From: Aeromicrobium sp. Root495
GTDB lineage: Bacteria; Actinomycetota; Actinomycetes; Propionibacteriales; Nocardioidaceae
DNA: 64,000 bases
NCBI RefSeq assembly: GCF_001426755.1
Contig: NZ_LMFJ01000001.1
Location: 2,062,601 to 2,126,600, forward strand
Reading direction: 5' to 3'
Shown one piece after another: positions 44,443 to 52,363 of this stretch. Under the pieces are notes generated by a model. It was not told the DNA's origin, searched no databases, and saw nothing but the letters and a program-made list of their open reading frames with translations. A program made the translations under genes and the position numbers. Each line of letters begins with the position of its first letter. The stretch's first letter is position 1.

Positions 44443-45072
44443 ATCACCACCGCAGCCAGCCTCGCGTTCGTCGACGGCTACCAGAGCGAGGACGACCACC
44501 TGGCCGACGCCCGCCGTCGGGCCGAGGAGGTCGGCGTCACGCCCATCGGCGCCGGTGGCGGAGCCACCCTGCGCCTGCTCGCCTCCCTCGTGGGGGCCAA
44601 GGCCGTGGCCGAGGTCGGCACCGGCACGGGGGTCTCCGGGCTCTGGCTGCTCCGCGGCATGAGCGCCGACGGCGTCCTGACCTCGGTCGACCTCGAGGCC
44701 GAGCACCAGCGCCACGCCCGTGAGGTCTTCCTGGCCGCCGGCATCCCCTCCCAGCGCTTCCGGCTCATCGCCGGGTCCGCGCTCGACGTCATGCCCCGCC
44801 TCACCGACGCCGGGTACGACCTCGTGTTCGTCGACGGCGACAAGGCCGAGTACGGCGAGTACCTCGAGCAGGCTCTGCGCCTGGTCCGCCCCGGCGGCGT
44901 CATCGTCTTCGACAACGCGCTCTGGCACGACCGTGTGGCCGACCCGGCCCAGCGCGACGCCGAGACCCAGGCCGTGCGCGACCTGCTGGAGCAGGTGCGG
45001 GTCGACGAGGACCTGCGCGCCGCGCTCCTGCCGGTGGGCGACGGGCTCCTCGCCGCGCAGCGCCTCGCCTGA
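44443..45072 (+). CDS. O-methyltransferase (Rv1220c-like), apparent ATC start
   Basis: The protein has 209 residues if it starts at the ATC at 44443. Motif I EVGTGTGVSGLWLL, then SVDLEAEHQ, FVDGDKAEY (metal-binding D-D-K type) and VRPGGVIVFDN, the catechol-O-methyltransferase-like family. No ATG/GTG/TTG exists in frame between the in-frame stop at 44386 and residue 45 of the conserved fold. AAGGAG (44431-44436) lies 6 nt from the ATC, and ATC-ACC-ACC stands where an ATG-ACC-ACC would be expected. A TAGGCT -10 is at 44381-44386. Divergent from sigE as in mycobacteria. Confidence 0.82.
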   Translation: MTTAASLAFVDGYQSEDDHLADARRRAEEVGVTPIGAGGGATLRLLASLVGAKAVAEVGTGTGVSGLWLLRGMSADGVLTSVDLEAEHQRHAREVFLAAGIPSQRFRLIAGSALDVMPRLTDAGYDLVFVDGDKAEYGEYLEQALRLVRPGGVIVFDNALWHDRVADPAQRDAETQAVRDLLEQVRVDEDLRAALLPVGDGLLAAQRLA

Positions 45073-45094
45073 GGCGCGCCGAGCGTCAGCGCGC

Positions 45095-45439
45095 TCAGTC
45101 CTCGAAACGGGCTGACGAGCGGAAGCCTGCGGGTCCGCGCACCACGGCCACGACCTCGAAGGGCTCGATGAGGATCGGGACGCTGCCGATCATCGTCGTG
45201 CCGGGCACCTCGTGCGCCGACTTCTCGAAGTCGGCCTGGAACGCCTCGCGGGCCTGCGCGGTCCGGAAGACGTAGGTCCCCTCGAACCACTCGCCCTCAC
45301 GCGTGCGCCAGGCCTTGAAGCGAAGGTCGGGCAGGCCGGCGAACCGGCTGAACGACTCGTCCTCGACGAACGTCTTGAGCTGCTCGAGGATCCCCGAAGG
45401 TGCGTCGGTCAAGGACCAACGCACCGAGAGTCCGAGCAT
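45095..45439 (-). CDS. YdhR-like (dimeric alpha/beta barrel) protein
   Basis: The protein has 114 residues. The pattern LEQLKTFVEDESFSRFAGLPDLRFKAWRTREG ... FEGTYVFRTAQAREAFQADFEK resembles YdhR-type putative mono-oxygenase domains. No cofactor residues identified. The ATG overlaps the DUF3117 stop (ATGA), so it is translated with that protein. Family call is tentative. Confidence 0.55.
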   Translation of the reverse strand: MLGLSVRWSLTDAPSGILEQLKTFVEDESFSRFAGLPDLRFKAWRTREGEWFEGTYVFRTAQAREAFQADFEKSAHEVPGTTMIGSVPILIEPFEVVAVVRGPAGFRSSARFED

Positions 45440-45600
45440 CAGACCGCTTTGAGGGCGTCGCCGAGCGACGCAGCTTCCTCTTTGTTGAGCTCGACCACGA
45501 GACGGCCGCCGCCTTCCAGCGGAACGCGCATCACGATGCAGCGCCCCTCTTTGGTGACCTCCATCGGTCCGTCTCCGGTCCGAGGCTTCATGGCCGCCAT
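45439..45600 (-). CDS. DUF3117 protein
   Basis: A 53-residue protein (MAAMKPRTGDGPMEVTKEG ... VVELNKEEAASLGDALKAV), the near-invariant actinobacterial DUF3117 family (Rv1211). GAGAGGGG lies 6 nt upstream of ATG 45600. Function unknown; likely a small cytosolic regulator or structural partner. Confidence 0.92.
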   Translation of the reverse strand: MAAMKPRTGDGPMEVTKEGRCIVMRVPLEGGGRLVVELNKEEAASLGDALKAV

Positions 45601-45702
45601 GGGTTCCCCTCTCGATCGTCCTGCCAGGCGTCGCCCTGGCACTCTCCCCATTATCGCCCATGGGTCCCAGCGCGGAAGAGCCGCCTCCGACCAAGCCGGG
45701 TG

Positions 45703-46257
45703 TCAGGCCCAGCGTCGGTCGTACGGGGCGTCGAGCGCGTCGGTGACCTGGGCCGCCTCGCGTGCGGCGAGGAGCTCGGTCCGGGCCTGGATCTCAGCCG
45801 CCTGGCTCTCCGCGAGCGCCTCGGTCAGGTGGCGGATCTCCCGATGTGCGGAGGCGAGGGCGGTCTCGGAGCCCATGAGCTTGTCGGTGGCGTCGTCGAG
45901 CTCGCGCGCGAGACGATGGACCTCGCCCTGTCGCTCCTTGACGCGGGCCGCCATGGTCTCGGCGAAGGCTGTCTGCTCGCGGGCGGTGCGCTGCGCGTCG
46001 CGGCGGCGGACGTGGGCCGAGGCGGCACGGTCCTGGGCCCAGTCGCGGCGCACGGCCGCGGTCTCGTCGGCGAGGAGCCGGGCAGCCACCGTGCCGAGCA
46101 GGACGGCCTGGACGACGCCCAGCACGAGGAGCGGGACGGAGCCGACGACGATCGTGAGGAGTCCCAGGACGAACGTCAGGGCGATGAGCGCGACGGCGGC
46201 GACGGTGCGCGACGACCGCCGCGAGCGCCGTCCGCCAGGTTCCGTGGAGGCCTTCAT
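45703..46257 (-). CDS. Membrane protein with long coiled coil
   Basis: The protein has 184 residues. Two hydrophobic segments near the N-terminus (VAAVALIALTFVLGLLTIVV; LLVLGVVQAVLLGTVAARLL), then about 110 residues of heptad-like coiled coil (VKERQGEVHRLARELDDATDKL). ATG 46257 is 6 nt from TAGGGT (46264-46269, minus), the reason for preferring it over GTG 46263. Function not recognised. Confidence 0.65.
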   Translation of the reverse strand: MKASTEPGGRRSRRSSRTVAAVALIALTFVLGLLTIVVGSVPLLVLGVVQAVLLGTVAARLLADETAAVRRDWAQDRAASAHVRRRDAQRTAREQTAFAETMAARVKERQGEVHRLARELDDATDKLMGSETALASAHREIRHLTEALAESQAAEIQARTELLAAREAAQVTDALDAPYDRRWA

Positions 46258-46263
46258 GGCCAC

Positions 46264-46269
46264 ACCCTA
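46264..46269 (-). promoter_or_regulatory. -10 hexamer TAGGGT for leaderless coiled-coil membrane protein
   Basis: TAGGGT on the minus strand, 6 nt from ATG 46257. Confidence 0.5.
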
Positions 46270-46334
46270 GGCACGCCACCTGCTGGAACGGCGGCGCCAC
46301 ACCGTGACGGGTGGGACGCGTGTGACTCGAGTGG

Positions 46335-47054
46335 TCAGTCGGCCACGGCGTCGAACCACGCCACGGCGTCGTCGACGTCGTCGGTGACGTGGACGAGCTC
46401 GAGGTCCTTCTCGCTGATCTTCCCGTCGGGCAGCATCGTGTCGCGAAGCCAGTCCACGAGGCCGCCCCAGTAGGCCGAGCCGAACAGGACCACCGGGAAG
46501 GTGGTGACCTTCCCGGTCTGCGCGAGGGTGAGCGCCTCGAAGAGCTCGTCGAGCGTCCCGAAGCCGCCGGGCATGACGACGTAGCCCTGGGAGTACTTCA
46601 CGAACATCGTCTTGCGCACGAAGAAGTACCGGAAGTTGATACCCATGTCGACGTACTCGTTGAGCCCCTGCTCGTGGGGCAGCTCGATGCCGAGACCGAC
46701 CGAGACACCCCCGCACTCGCTCGCCCCGCGGTTGGCCGCCTCCATGGCGCCCGGCCCGCCGCCCGTGATGACGGCGTAGCCGCGCTCGCAGAGCTTGGCC
46801 GAGATCTGGCGCGCAGCCTCGTACATGGGGTCGTCGGGCTTGGTGCGGGCCGAGCCGAAGACCGCGACGGCCGGACCGAGCTCGGCCAGCTGGCCGAAGC
46901 CCTCCACGAACTCTGCCTGGATCCGCAGCACCCGCCACGGGTCGGTGTGCACCCAGTCGGCTCCTCCGTCGCTGTCGAGGAGGCGCTGGTCGGTGGTGCT
47001 GGCCGGGATGTGCCCGCCGCGCAGCCGCACCGGTCCCTTGTTGTAGGTGGTCAC
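46335..47054 (-). CDS. LOG-family Rossmann-fold protein (TIGR00730)
   Basis: The protein has 239 residues. The motifs GGGPGAMEAANRGA and PGGFGTLDELFE are the LOG (cytokinin-riboside 5'-monophosphate phosphoribohydrolase) signature. Such enzymes release adenine-type bases from their nucleoside monophosphates. The family member Rv1205 is next to the dap region in mycobacteria. GTG 47054 overlaps the dapE stop as GTGA. Confidence 0.88.
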   Translation of the reverse strand: MTTYNKGPVRLRGGHIPASTTDQRLLDSDGGADWVHTDPWRVLRIQAEFVEGFGQLAELGPAVAVFGSARTKPDDPMYEAARQISAKLCERGYAVITGGGPGAMEAANRGASECGGVSVGLGIELPHEQGLNEYVDMGINFRYFFVRKTMFVKYSQGYVVMPGGFGTLDELFEALTLAQTGKVTTFPVVLFGSAYWGGLVDWLRDTMLPDGKISEKDLELVHVTDDVDDAVAWFDAVAD

Positions 47055-48121
47055 CGCGGATCTCCCTTCAGCCAGCCGGTCAGGGCTGCCTCGACGTCGA
47101 CGAGGTGGGCCACGGGGACCTGCTCGTCCTGCTTGTGGGCGTACACCGGGTCGCCCGGCCCGTAGTTCACCGCGGGGATCCCCAGGACGGTGAACTGGGC
47201 GACGTCGGTCCAGCCGAACTTGGGCGCCACCTCGCCGCCGATGGCCTCGACGAACGCGGCCGCCGCCGGCCGGTCCAGCCCGGGCAGGGCTGCGGGTGCG
47301 GAGTCGGTGACGGTGAGCTCGAAGCCCTCGAAGACGTCGCGGACGTGGGCGAGCGCCTGCTCCTCCGACCGGTCGGGGGCGAAGCGGAAGTTCACGGTGA
47401 CGACGGCCTCGTCGGGGATGACGTTGCCGGCCACTCCCCCACGGATGCCGACGGCGTTGAGGCCCTCGCGGTAGGTGAGACCGTCGATCTCGACGGCCCG
47501 CGGCTCGTAGCGCTGCAGTCGCACGAGGACGTCGGCGGCGTCGTGGATGGCGTTGTGCCCCATCCAGGAGCGGGCCGAGTGCGCGCGCTCGCCCGTGGTC
47601 CGGACGTCGACGCGCAGCGTGCCCTGGCAGCCCGCCTCGACCCGGGCGACCGACGGCTCCATGAGGATGGCGAAGTCGGCCTCGAGGAGCTCGGGCCGCT
47701 CCCGCGCGATCCTGCCGAGGCCGTTGAACTCCGCGGCGATCTCCTCGGCGTCGTAGAAGACGAACGTGACGTCGCGGTTGGGCTCGGGCACCGTGGCGGC
47801 CACCCGCAGGGCCACCGCGACGCCGCCCTTCATGTCGCAGGAGCCGAGGCCCCAGAGCGTGTCGCCCTCGAGCCGGGACGGGAAGTTGCCGTTGACCGGC
47901 ACGGTGTCCACGTGGCCGGCGATCACGACGCGCTCGGACCGGCCCAGGCGTGTGCGGGCGATGATCGTGTGTCCGTCGCGCACGACCTCGAGGTGGGGCA
48001 GTGCTCGGAGGGCCGTCTCGACGGCGTCGGAGATCTCCTGCTCCTGAAGGCTCTCCGACGCGATGTCGACGAGGTCGGCGGTGAGGGTCACGACGTCTCG
48101 GTCCAGGTCCAGGGAGGCCAC
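47051..48121 (-). CDS. dapE: Succinyl-diaminopimelate desuccinylase DapE
   Basis: The protein has 356 residues. Metal ligands are in GHVDTVP, LWGLGSCDMKGG, FYDAEEI (catalytic Glu) and LMEPS, with the C-terminal His in YAHKQDEQVPV, the M20-family set. It cleaves N-succinyl-LL-2,6-diaminopimelate to LL-DAP and succinate. GTG 48121 has CAGAGT 6 nt upstream, a weak leaderless-type hexamer. Its 3' end overlaps the LOG gene start. Confidence 0.92.
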   Translation of the reverse strand: MASLDLDRDVVTLTADLVDIASESLQEQEISDAVETALRALPHLEVVRDGHTIIARTRLGRSERVVIAGHVDTVPVNGNFPSRLEGDTLWGLGSCDMKGGVAVALRVAATVPEPNRDVTFVFYDAEEIAAEFNGLGRIARERPELLEADFAILMEPSVARVEAGCQGTLRVDVRTTGERAHSARSWMGHNAIHDAADVLVRLQRYEPRAVEIDGLTYREGLNAVGIRGGVAGNVIPDEAVVTVNFRFAPDRSEEQALAHVRDVFEGFELTVTDSAPAALPGLDRPAAAAFVEAIGGEVAPKFGWTDVAQFTVLGIPAVNYGPGDPVYAHKQDEQVPVAHLVDVEAALTGWLKGDPR

Positions 48122-48172
48122 GGGCTCACTCTGCCACGTGCGGGTGCGGGCAGGCGGTGCGAGCCTGGAGAC

Positions 48173-48685
48173 ATGAGCGACCTCGACCCCACCACCGCCC
48201 TGCTCCAGGACTCCTTCGACCGTGTCCGCGACCTCGTGGCCTCCGTGACGGACGACCTCGACCTCGAGGCGGCGACCTTCCGGGTCGACGCCGAGGCCAA
48301 CACCGTGGCCTGGCTCGTGTGGCACCTCACGCGGATCCAGGACGACCACGTGGCAGGCCTCTCGGACGAGGAGCAGGCGTGGGAGTCGTGGCGCGAGCGG
48401 TTCGACCTGCCCTTCGACGACGACGCCACGGGGTACGGCCAGTCGAGCGACGACGTCGCGGCCGTCCGGGTCGACGGCGAGCTGCTCGCGGGCTACCACG
48501 CCGACGTGGACGCCCTCACCCGTCGCTACCTCGACTCCCTGACCACGGAGGAGCTGGAGCGGGTCGTGGACGAGCGCTGGGACCCGCCCGTCACGGCCTC
48601 GGCGCGGCTCGTGAGCGTGCTGGGCGACTGCCTCCAGCACCTGGGCCAGGCCTCGTTCGTGCTGGGCGTGGCCTCGCGCCGCTGA
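48173..48685 (+). CDS. DinB/DUF664-type protein (possible mycothiol-dependent enzyme)
   Basis: The protein has 170 residues. The DinB fold shows the metal-binding histidines in WLVWHLTRIQDDHV and DCLQHLGQ. In actinobacteria the DUF664 members act as mycothiol S-transferases; that role is inferred by family only. GGAG just upstream of ATG 48173. Divergent from dapE. Confidence 0.78.
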   Translation: MSDLDPTTALLQDSFDRVRDLVASVTDDLDLEAATFRVDAEANTVAWLVWHLTRIQDDHVAGLSDEEQAWESWRERFDLPFDDDATGYGQSSDDVAAVRVDGELLAGYHADVDALTRRYLDSLTTEELERVVDERWDPPVTASARLVSVLGDCLQHLGQASFVLGVASRR

Positions 48686-48689
48686 GCCG

Positions 48690-49379
48690 TCAGTCCGCTC
48701 GCGGTGCGAAGACGCAGAACTCGTTGCCCTCAGGGTCGGCCATGACCGTCCAGCGGATGTCGTCGTCGGGCTCGCGGAGCACCGTGGCACCCAGCGCGAC
48801 GAGGTCGGCGACGGTGGATCCGGGCGTGAGATCGATGTCCCAGTGGATGCGGTTCTTGACGGTCTTGGGCTCGGGCACCGGGGTGAAGTCGATGTCGTCG
48901 AACGGGACGCCGGGGATGTCGCTCACGTACGAGTAGCGCCCCTCGTCGTCGTGGGCCGTGCCGCCGAGCACCTGGGCCCACCACGCGGCGATGGACTGAT
49001 GGTGGGCGGCGTCGACCACGACGTCCTTGAGCCGGTACAGGCCGACGTCGGCACGGGTGAAGACGCAGAACTCCTGGCCACCGACGGGGTCGGTGAACGT
49101 CGTCCAGCCCTGCTCCCCCGGCTCGGTGACCCGCGTCCCCGTGATGCCGTCGAGCGAGGACGCCCAGACGTCGAGGTGCACGCGGTTCTTGACGGCCTTG
49201 CCCTCCGGCACCGGGTTGGGCCAGACGGTCTGCTGGGGCCGGTCGCCGCGCAGCACCAGCTCGTCCGGATCGTCGGGGAAGCTCTCGACCCGCAGGCCGA
49301 GGAGCCCGGCCCAGAAGGCAGCCTCGCCGGGCAGGTCGCCGACGTCGATGCACAGGTCCTTGAAGGTCGCCAGGCTCAT
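48690..49379 (-). CDS. VOC-family protein (two glyoxalase-like domains)
   Basis: The protein has 229 residues: two VOC modules (1-115 and 117-229), each ending in EFCVF ([24 protein letters not shown]). Metal ligands are not certain. Such proteins include dioxygenases and isomerases; substrate unknown. ATG 49379 is 7 nt from TAGGCT (49387-49392, minus). Divergent leaderless pair with dapD. Confidence 0.82.
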   Translation of the reverse strand: MSLATFKDLCIDVGDLPGEAAFWAGLLGLRVESFPDDPDELVLRGDRPQQTVWPNPVPEGKAVKNRVHLDVWASSLDGITGTRVTEPGEQGWTTFTDPVGGQEFCVFTRADVGLYRLKDVVVDAAHHQSIAAWWAQVLGGTAHDDEGRYSYVSDIPGVPFDDIDFTPVPEPKTVKNRIHWDIDLTPGSTVADLVALGATVLREPDDDIRWTVMADPEGNEFCVFAPRAD

Positions 49380-49386
49380 GCCTGCC

Positions 49387-49430
49387 AGCCTAGGAGCGAG
49401 CGCCGACGCCAGCCACTGCACCGCTAGGTT
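49387..49430. promoter_or_regulatory. Back-to-back leaderless promoters for VOC (-) and dapD (+)
   Basis: TAGGCT on the minus strand (49387-49392) and TAGGTT on the plus strand (49425-49430), each 7 nt from the respective ATG (49379 and 49438). The -35 regions must overlap within 32 bp. Confidence 0.55.
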
Positions 49431-49437
49431 GGGTGCC

Positions 49438-50391
49438 ATGAACGCGCAGCATCCCGACCTGCCCCAGAGCGCCCATGGCTTCGGCGTCGCCACCGTCACG
49501 CTCGACGGCGACGTCCTCGACGTCTGGTACCCCGCGCCGGCCCTCGGACCCGCCTCGGACCATGACCGCGAGCCCGACGACCTCATCGCCATCAGCGGCG
49601 ACGACGCGGTCCGCCAGGTCCGCAAGGTCGTGGTGCACACCGTCATCGACGACCTACAGACCGCGCCCACCGACGCGTACGACGTCTACCTGCGCCTGCA
49701 CCTGCTGTCGCACCGCCTGGTCCGTCCGCGCACCATCAACCTCGACGGTCAGTTCGGCCTGCTCTCCAACGTCGTCTGGACCACCATCGGGCCGTGCGCC
49801 GTGGCGGGCTTCGAGGCCACCCGCGGCCGCGCCCGAGCCGCCGGCCTCGTCGTCAACGTCACGAGCGTCGACAAGTTCCCCCGCATGACCGACTACGTGC
49901 TCCCCACCGGCGTCCGCATCGGCGACGCCGACCGCGTCCGTCTCGGCGCCCACCTGGCCGAGGGCACGACCGTGATGCACGAGGGCTTCGTGAACTTCAA
50001 CGCCGGCACGCTCGGCCACGCCATGGTCGAGGGCCGCATCTCGGCCGGCGTCGTCGTCGGGAACGGTTCCGACGTCGGCGGCGGCGCCTCCATCATGGGA
50101 ACGCTCTCCGGCGGCGGCAGCGAGGTCGTCAGCATCGGTGAGAACAGCCTGCTGGGCGCCAACTCCGGCATCGGCATCTCGCTCGGCAACGACTGCGTCG
50201 TGGCGGCCGGCTGCTACGTCACGGCCGGCACCAAGGTCACCACGCCCGACGGCTCGGTCGTGAAGGCGCTCGAGCTGTCCGGCCAGGACGGCCTGCTGTT
50301 CCTCACCAACAGCGAGACGGGCCGCGTCGAGGTCCGGCCGCGCGGCGAGCGCAGCGGCATCGAGCTCAACGCCGCGCTGCACGCCAACTGA
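49438..50391 (+). CDS. dapD: Tetrahydrodipicolinate N-succinyltransferase DapD
   Basis: The protein has 317 residues. The C-terminal left-handed beta-helix has hexapeptide repeats ([36 protein letters not shown]), followed by [21 protein letters not shown], as in actinobacterial DapD. It converts tetrahydrodipicolinate plus succinyl-CoA to N-succinyl-2-amino-6-ketopimelate, the entry of the succinylase branch. ATG 49438 is leaderless (TAGGTT, 7 nt). Confidence 0.95.
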   Translation: MNAQHPDLPQSAHGFGVATVTLDGDVLDVWYPAPALGPASDHDREPDDLIAISGDDAVRQVRKVVVHTVIDDLQTAPTDAYDVYLRLHLLSHRLVRPRTINLDGQFGLLSNVVWTTIGPCAVAGFEATRGRARAAGLVVNVTSVDKFPRMTDYVLPTGVRIGDADRVRLGAHLAEGTTVMHEGFVNFNAGTLGHAMVEGRISAGVVVGNGSDVGGGASIMGTLSGGGSEVVSIGENSLLGANSGIGISLGNDCVVAAGCYVTAGTKVTTPDGSVVKALELSGQDGLLFLTNSETGRVEVRPRGERSGIELNAALHAN

Positions 50392-50407
50392 GGTCCGCGC
50401 CCACCCG

Positions 50408-51235
50408 ATGAGGTTTCGCTGGATCCTGCTGTCAGGACTCGTGGTGGCCGCCGTGCTGGTCGCCGTCACGGTCCGCGACCGGCAGCCCGTCCGCAGCGAG
50501 TACTGCACCGCCGACGTCGGCGACACGCACGCCCAGGTCGACGTCGAGCAGGCCCAGTGGTCAGCCCTGATGTCCGGGATCGCCCAACGGCGCGGGCTCC
50601 CGCCGCGGGCCACCACGATCGCCATCGCCACGGCGTTCCAGGAGTCCAAGATCCACAACATCGACTACGGCGACCGCGACTCGCTCGGACTCTTCCAGCA
50701 GCGCCCGTCGCAGGGCTGGGGCACCGCGGAGCAGGTCCAGGACCCTCAGCACTCCATCAACGCCTTCTACGACGGACTCGTGAAGGTCAAGGGCTACTCC
50801 TCGATGGAGATCACCGAGGCGGCCCAGGCCGTGCAGCGGTCCGCCTTCCCGGCCGCGTACGCGGCCCACGAGGCCTATGCCCGAGCCCTGGCGTCGGCCC
50901 TGCGCGGCTACAGCCCCGCCACGTTCTCGTGCCAGGTCAACGAGGCCGCTGGCGGCAACCCGGACCAGATCGCCGCCGACCTCAAGTCGACGTTCGGCGA
51001 CCTCGGCACCATCAAGGACGGCACCACCGTCACGGCGCCCGTGAAGGGCGGCAAGGCCGCCGACGTGACCATCCGCGGCTGGGCGGTCGCCCACTACCTC
51101 GTGGCCAACGCCTCCCGCCTCAACATCGAGTCGGTCTCCTTCGACCGCCTCCGCTGGACCGCACGAGACTCCCCCGACGGCTGGGTGGAGTCCCCCCGGG
51201 CGGCCGACGACCGAGTCACCGCCACGGTCAGCTGA
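50408..51235 (+). CDS. Membrane-anchored lysozyme-like (goose/SLT-type) secreted protein
   Basis: The protein has 275 residues. An N-terminal membrane anchor (residues 4-22) precedes a domain with the conserved actinobacterial motif FQESKIHNIDYGDRDSLGLFQQRP, resembling transglycosylase Slt/lysozyme-like folds (Glu in FQES as possible acid). A second region (AVAHYLVANASRLNIESVSFDRLRW) is unexplained. It follows dapD after 16 nt. Enzymatic activity not proven. Confidence 0.65.
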   Translation: MRFRWILLSGLVVAAVLVAVTVRDRQPVRSEYCTADVGDTHAQVDVEQAQWSALMSGIAQRRGLPPRATTIAIATAFQESKIHNIDYGDRDSLGLFQQRPSQGWGTAEQVQDPQHSINAFYDGLVKVKGYSSMEITEAAQAVQRSAFPAAYAAHEAYARALASALRGYSPATFSCQVNEAAGGNPDQIAADLKSTFGDLGTIKDGTTVTAPVKGGKAADVTIRGWAVAHYLVANASRLNIESVSFDRLRWTARDSPDGWVESPRAADDRVTATVS

Positions 51236-51350
51236 GGGCAGCTCCTCACCGTCGATGGACCGCGGACAGTTGACATCGTTCATGGCACACGTCACATTGA
51301 CTACAGTCCATGCCGCATGGATCTGAACGGTCTCGACCCCGGAGCCGAAT
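51236..51350 (+). promoter_or_regulatory. Promoter region of the islet with TTGACA-N17-CACATT
   Basis: TTGACA (51270-51275) and CACATT (51293-51298) are 17 nt apart, a sigma-70-like pair, unlike the leaderless promoters elsewhere. The DNA is visibly lower in GC than its surroundings. Confidence 0.5.
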
Positions 51351-51839
51351 ATGAAGTCGCTTGTCCTCTCAGCACTCTCACTCGCGTGCATCGCGCTGGG
51401 GGTGAGCATCTCACCAGCAGTCGCCGCTGGTTCCCATCCGGGGCCTTGGGCCAAGATCTTCGGCCACAGCACTTCATGCTCGCTCGGACGCGCGTCGACT
51501 AACGACGCGACAGAACGCGGCGGTGGCCTGACCAACAACTACGAGGGATGTAGCGCGTCAAACAACGCCCAGAGCGTGCCAGCTGGTTACCTCCGGACCC
51601 GCGCACTCGTGGTCAACTCATCCAATGGTCTGGTCTGCGGCGACTCTGGCACCTTGCTCAACACTTCGACTGCCTCTTCTCGAGATGCCAGCACCGCCCG
51701 CGAGTACTACACCACGAGCTGCGAATCGCCTCGGAACTACCTCGGATACTCGTACAACTCGCGCCGTTCCGACGCCGGGTACCTCTACACGGTCGAACGA
51801 GCAGCACCTGCCTACTACTTCCCTAGCTGGCTGGCATGA
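51351..51839 (+). CDS. Exported protein of unknown function (four-Cys)
   Basis: The protein has 162 residues. A signal peptide with AVAA cleavage near residue 26 precedes a mature chain with four cysteines (C43, C67, C96, C124), suggesting two disulfides. It is rich in Ser/Thr/Tyr/Asn (GYSYNSRRSDAGYLYTV). GGAG lies 7 nt upstream of the ATG. Codon use includes A/T-ending codons rare in the window. No family recognised; it sits in the lower-GC islet and its stop overlaps a possible ATG of the next gene (51836). Confidence 0.6.
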   Translation: MKSLVLSALSLACIALGVSISPAVAAGSHPGPWAKIFGHSTSCSLGRASTNDATERGGGLTNNYEGCSASNNAQSVPAGYLRTRALVVNSSNGLVCGDSGTLLNTSTASSRDASTAREYYTTSCESPRNYLGYSYNSRRSDAGYLYTVERAAPAYYFPSWLA

Positions 51840-51865
51840 CCCACCTAGGCGCCAGGAGAATATTC

Positions 51866-52348
51866 ATGAGACCACGCATCGTCGTCGCATCGTGCACTGC
51901 CGTCCTGCTCTGTGGAGCGGGCTACCTCGGCGGAGCTGCGTTCGCATCGCAGTCCGACCGTTCGACCGAGGAGGTGGCCACGGCGTTGCCGACCTTCACG
52001 GAAGATCTCCCAGCATTCACACGCCTCGAGAACGGCGCGACGGTGGGGGGCTGGCGTGTCGACACGCCCCTCGACCAGCGTCCGGACTTCGTCGAGACGC
52101 GCGTCGACGGCAAGGTCGGCTACCTGAAGCTTTCCGACATCGACGACGGGTTCGTCGTTCCGTCGGGCAGGTCCGGATCTCCGATCGACACGACCGAACA
52201 GTTCGCGGCAGCGGAACGCCGGCAGCGCGAGGACATGGTCCAGCCGAACGAGAAGGGCGAGATCTGGGCTCCGGTCTATGACCGAGACGGTGTGACGATC
52301 ATCGGCAAGCGCCTGATGAACCCCGCTGCCGACAGCGAAGCCCCCTGA
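51866..52348 (+). CDS. Exported protein of unknown function with VYDxDGxTVIG-like C-terminus
   Basis: The protein has 160 residues. A signal peptide (residues ~1-27, ending AAFASQ) precedes a mature chain with TFTEDLPAFTRLENGATVGGW, GKVGYLKLSDIDDGF and a C-terminal APVYDRDGVTIIGK, a pattern seen in several unknown actinobacterial exported proteins. AGGAG (51851-51855) supports ATG 51866; ATG 51836 overlapping the preceding stop is the alternative. Same islet and same strand as the previous gene. Confidence 0.6.
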   Translation: MRPRIVVASCTAVLLCGAGYLGGAAFASQSDRSTEEVATALPTFTEDLPAFTRLENGATVGGWRVDTPLDQRPDFVETRVDGKVGYLKLSDIDDGFVVPSGRSGSPIDTTEQFAAAERRQREDMVQPNEKGEIWAPVYDRDGVTIIGKRLMNPAADSEAP

Positions 52349-52363
52349 CCAGCAGGCCTTCGC

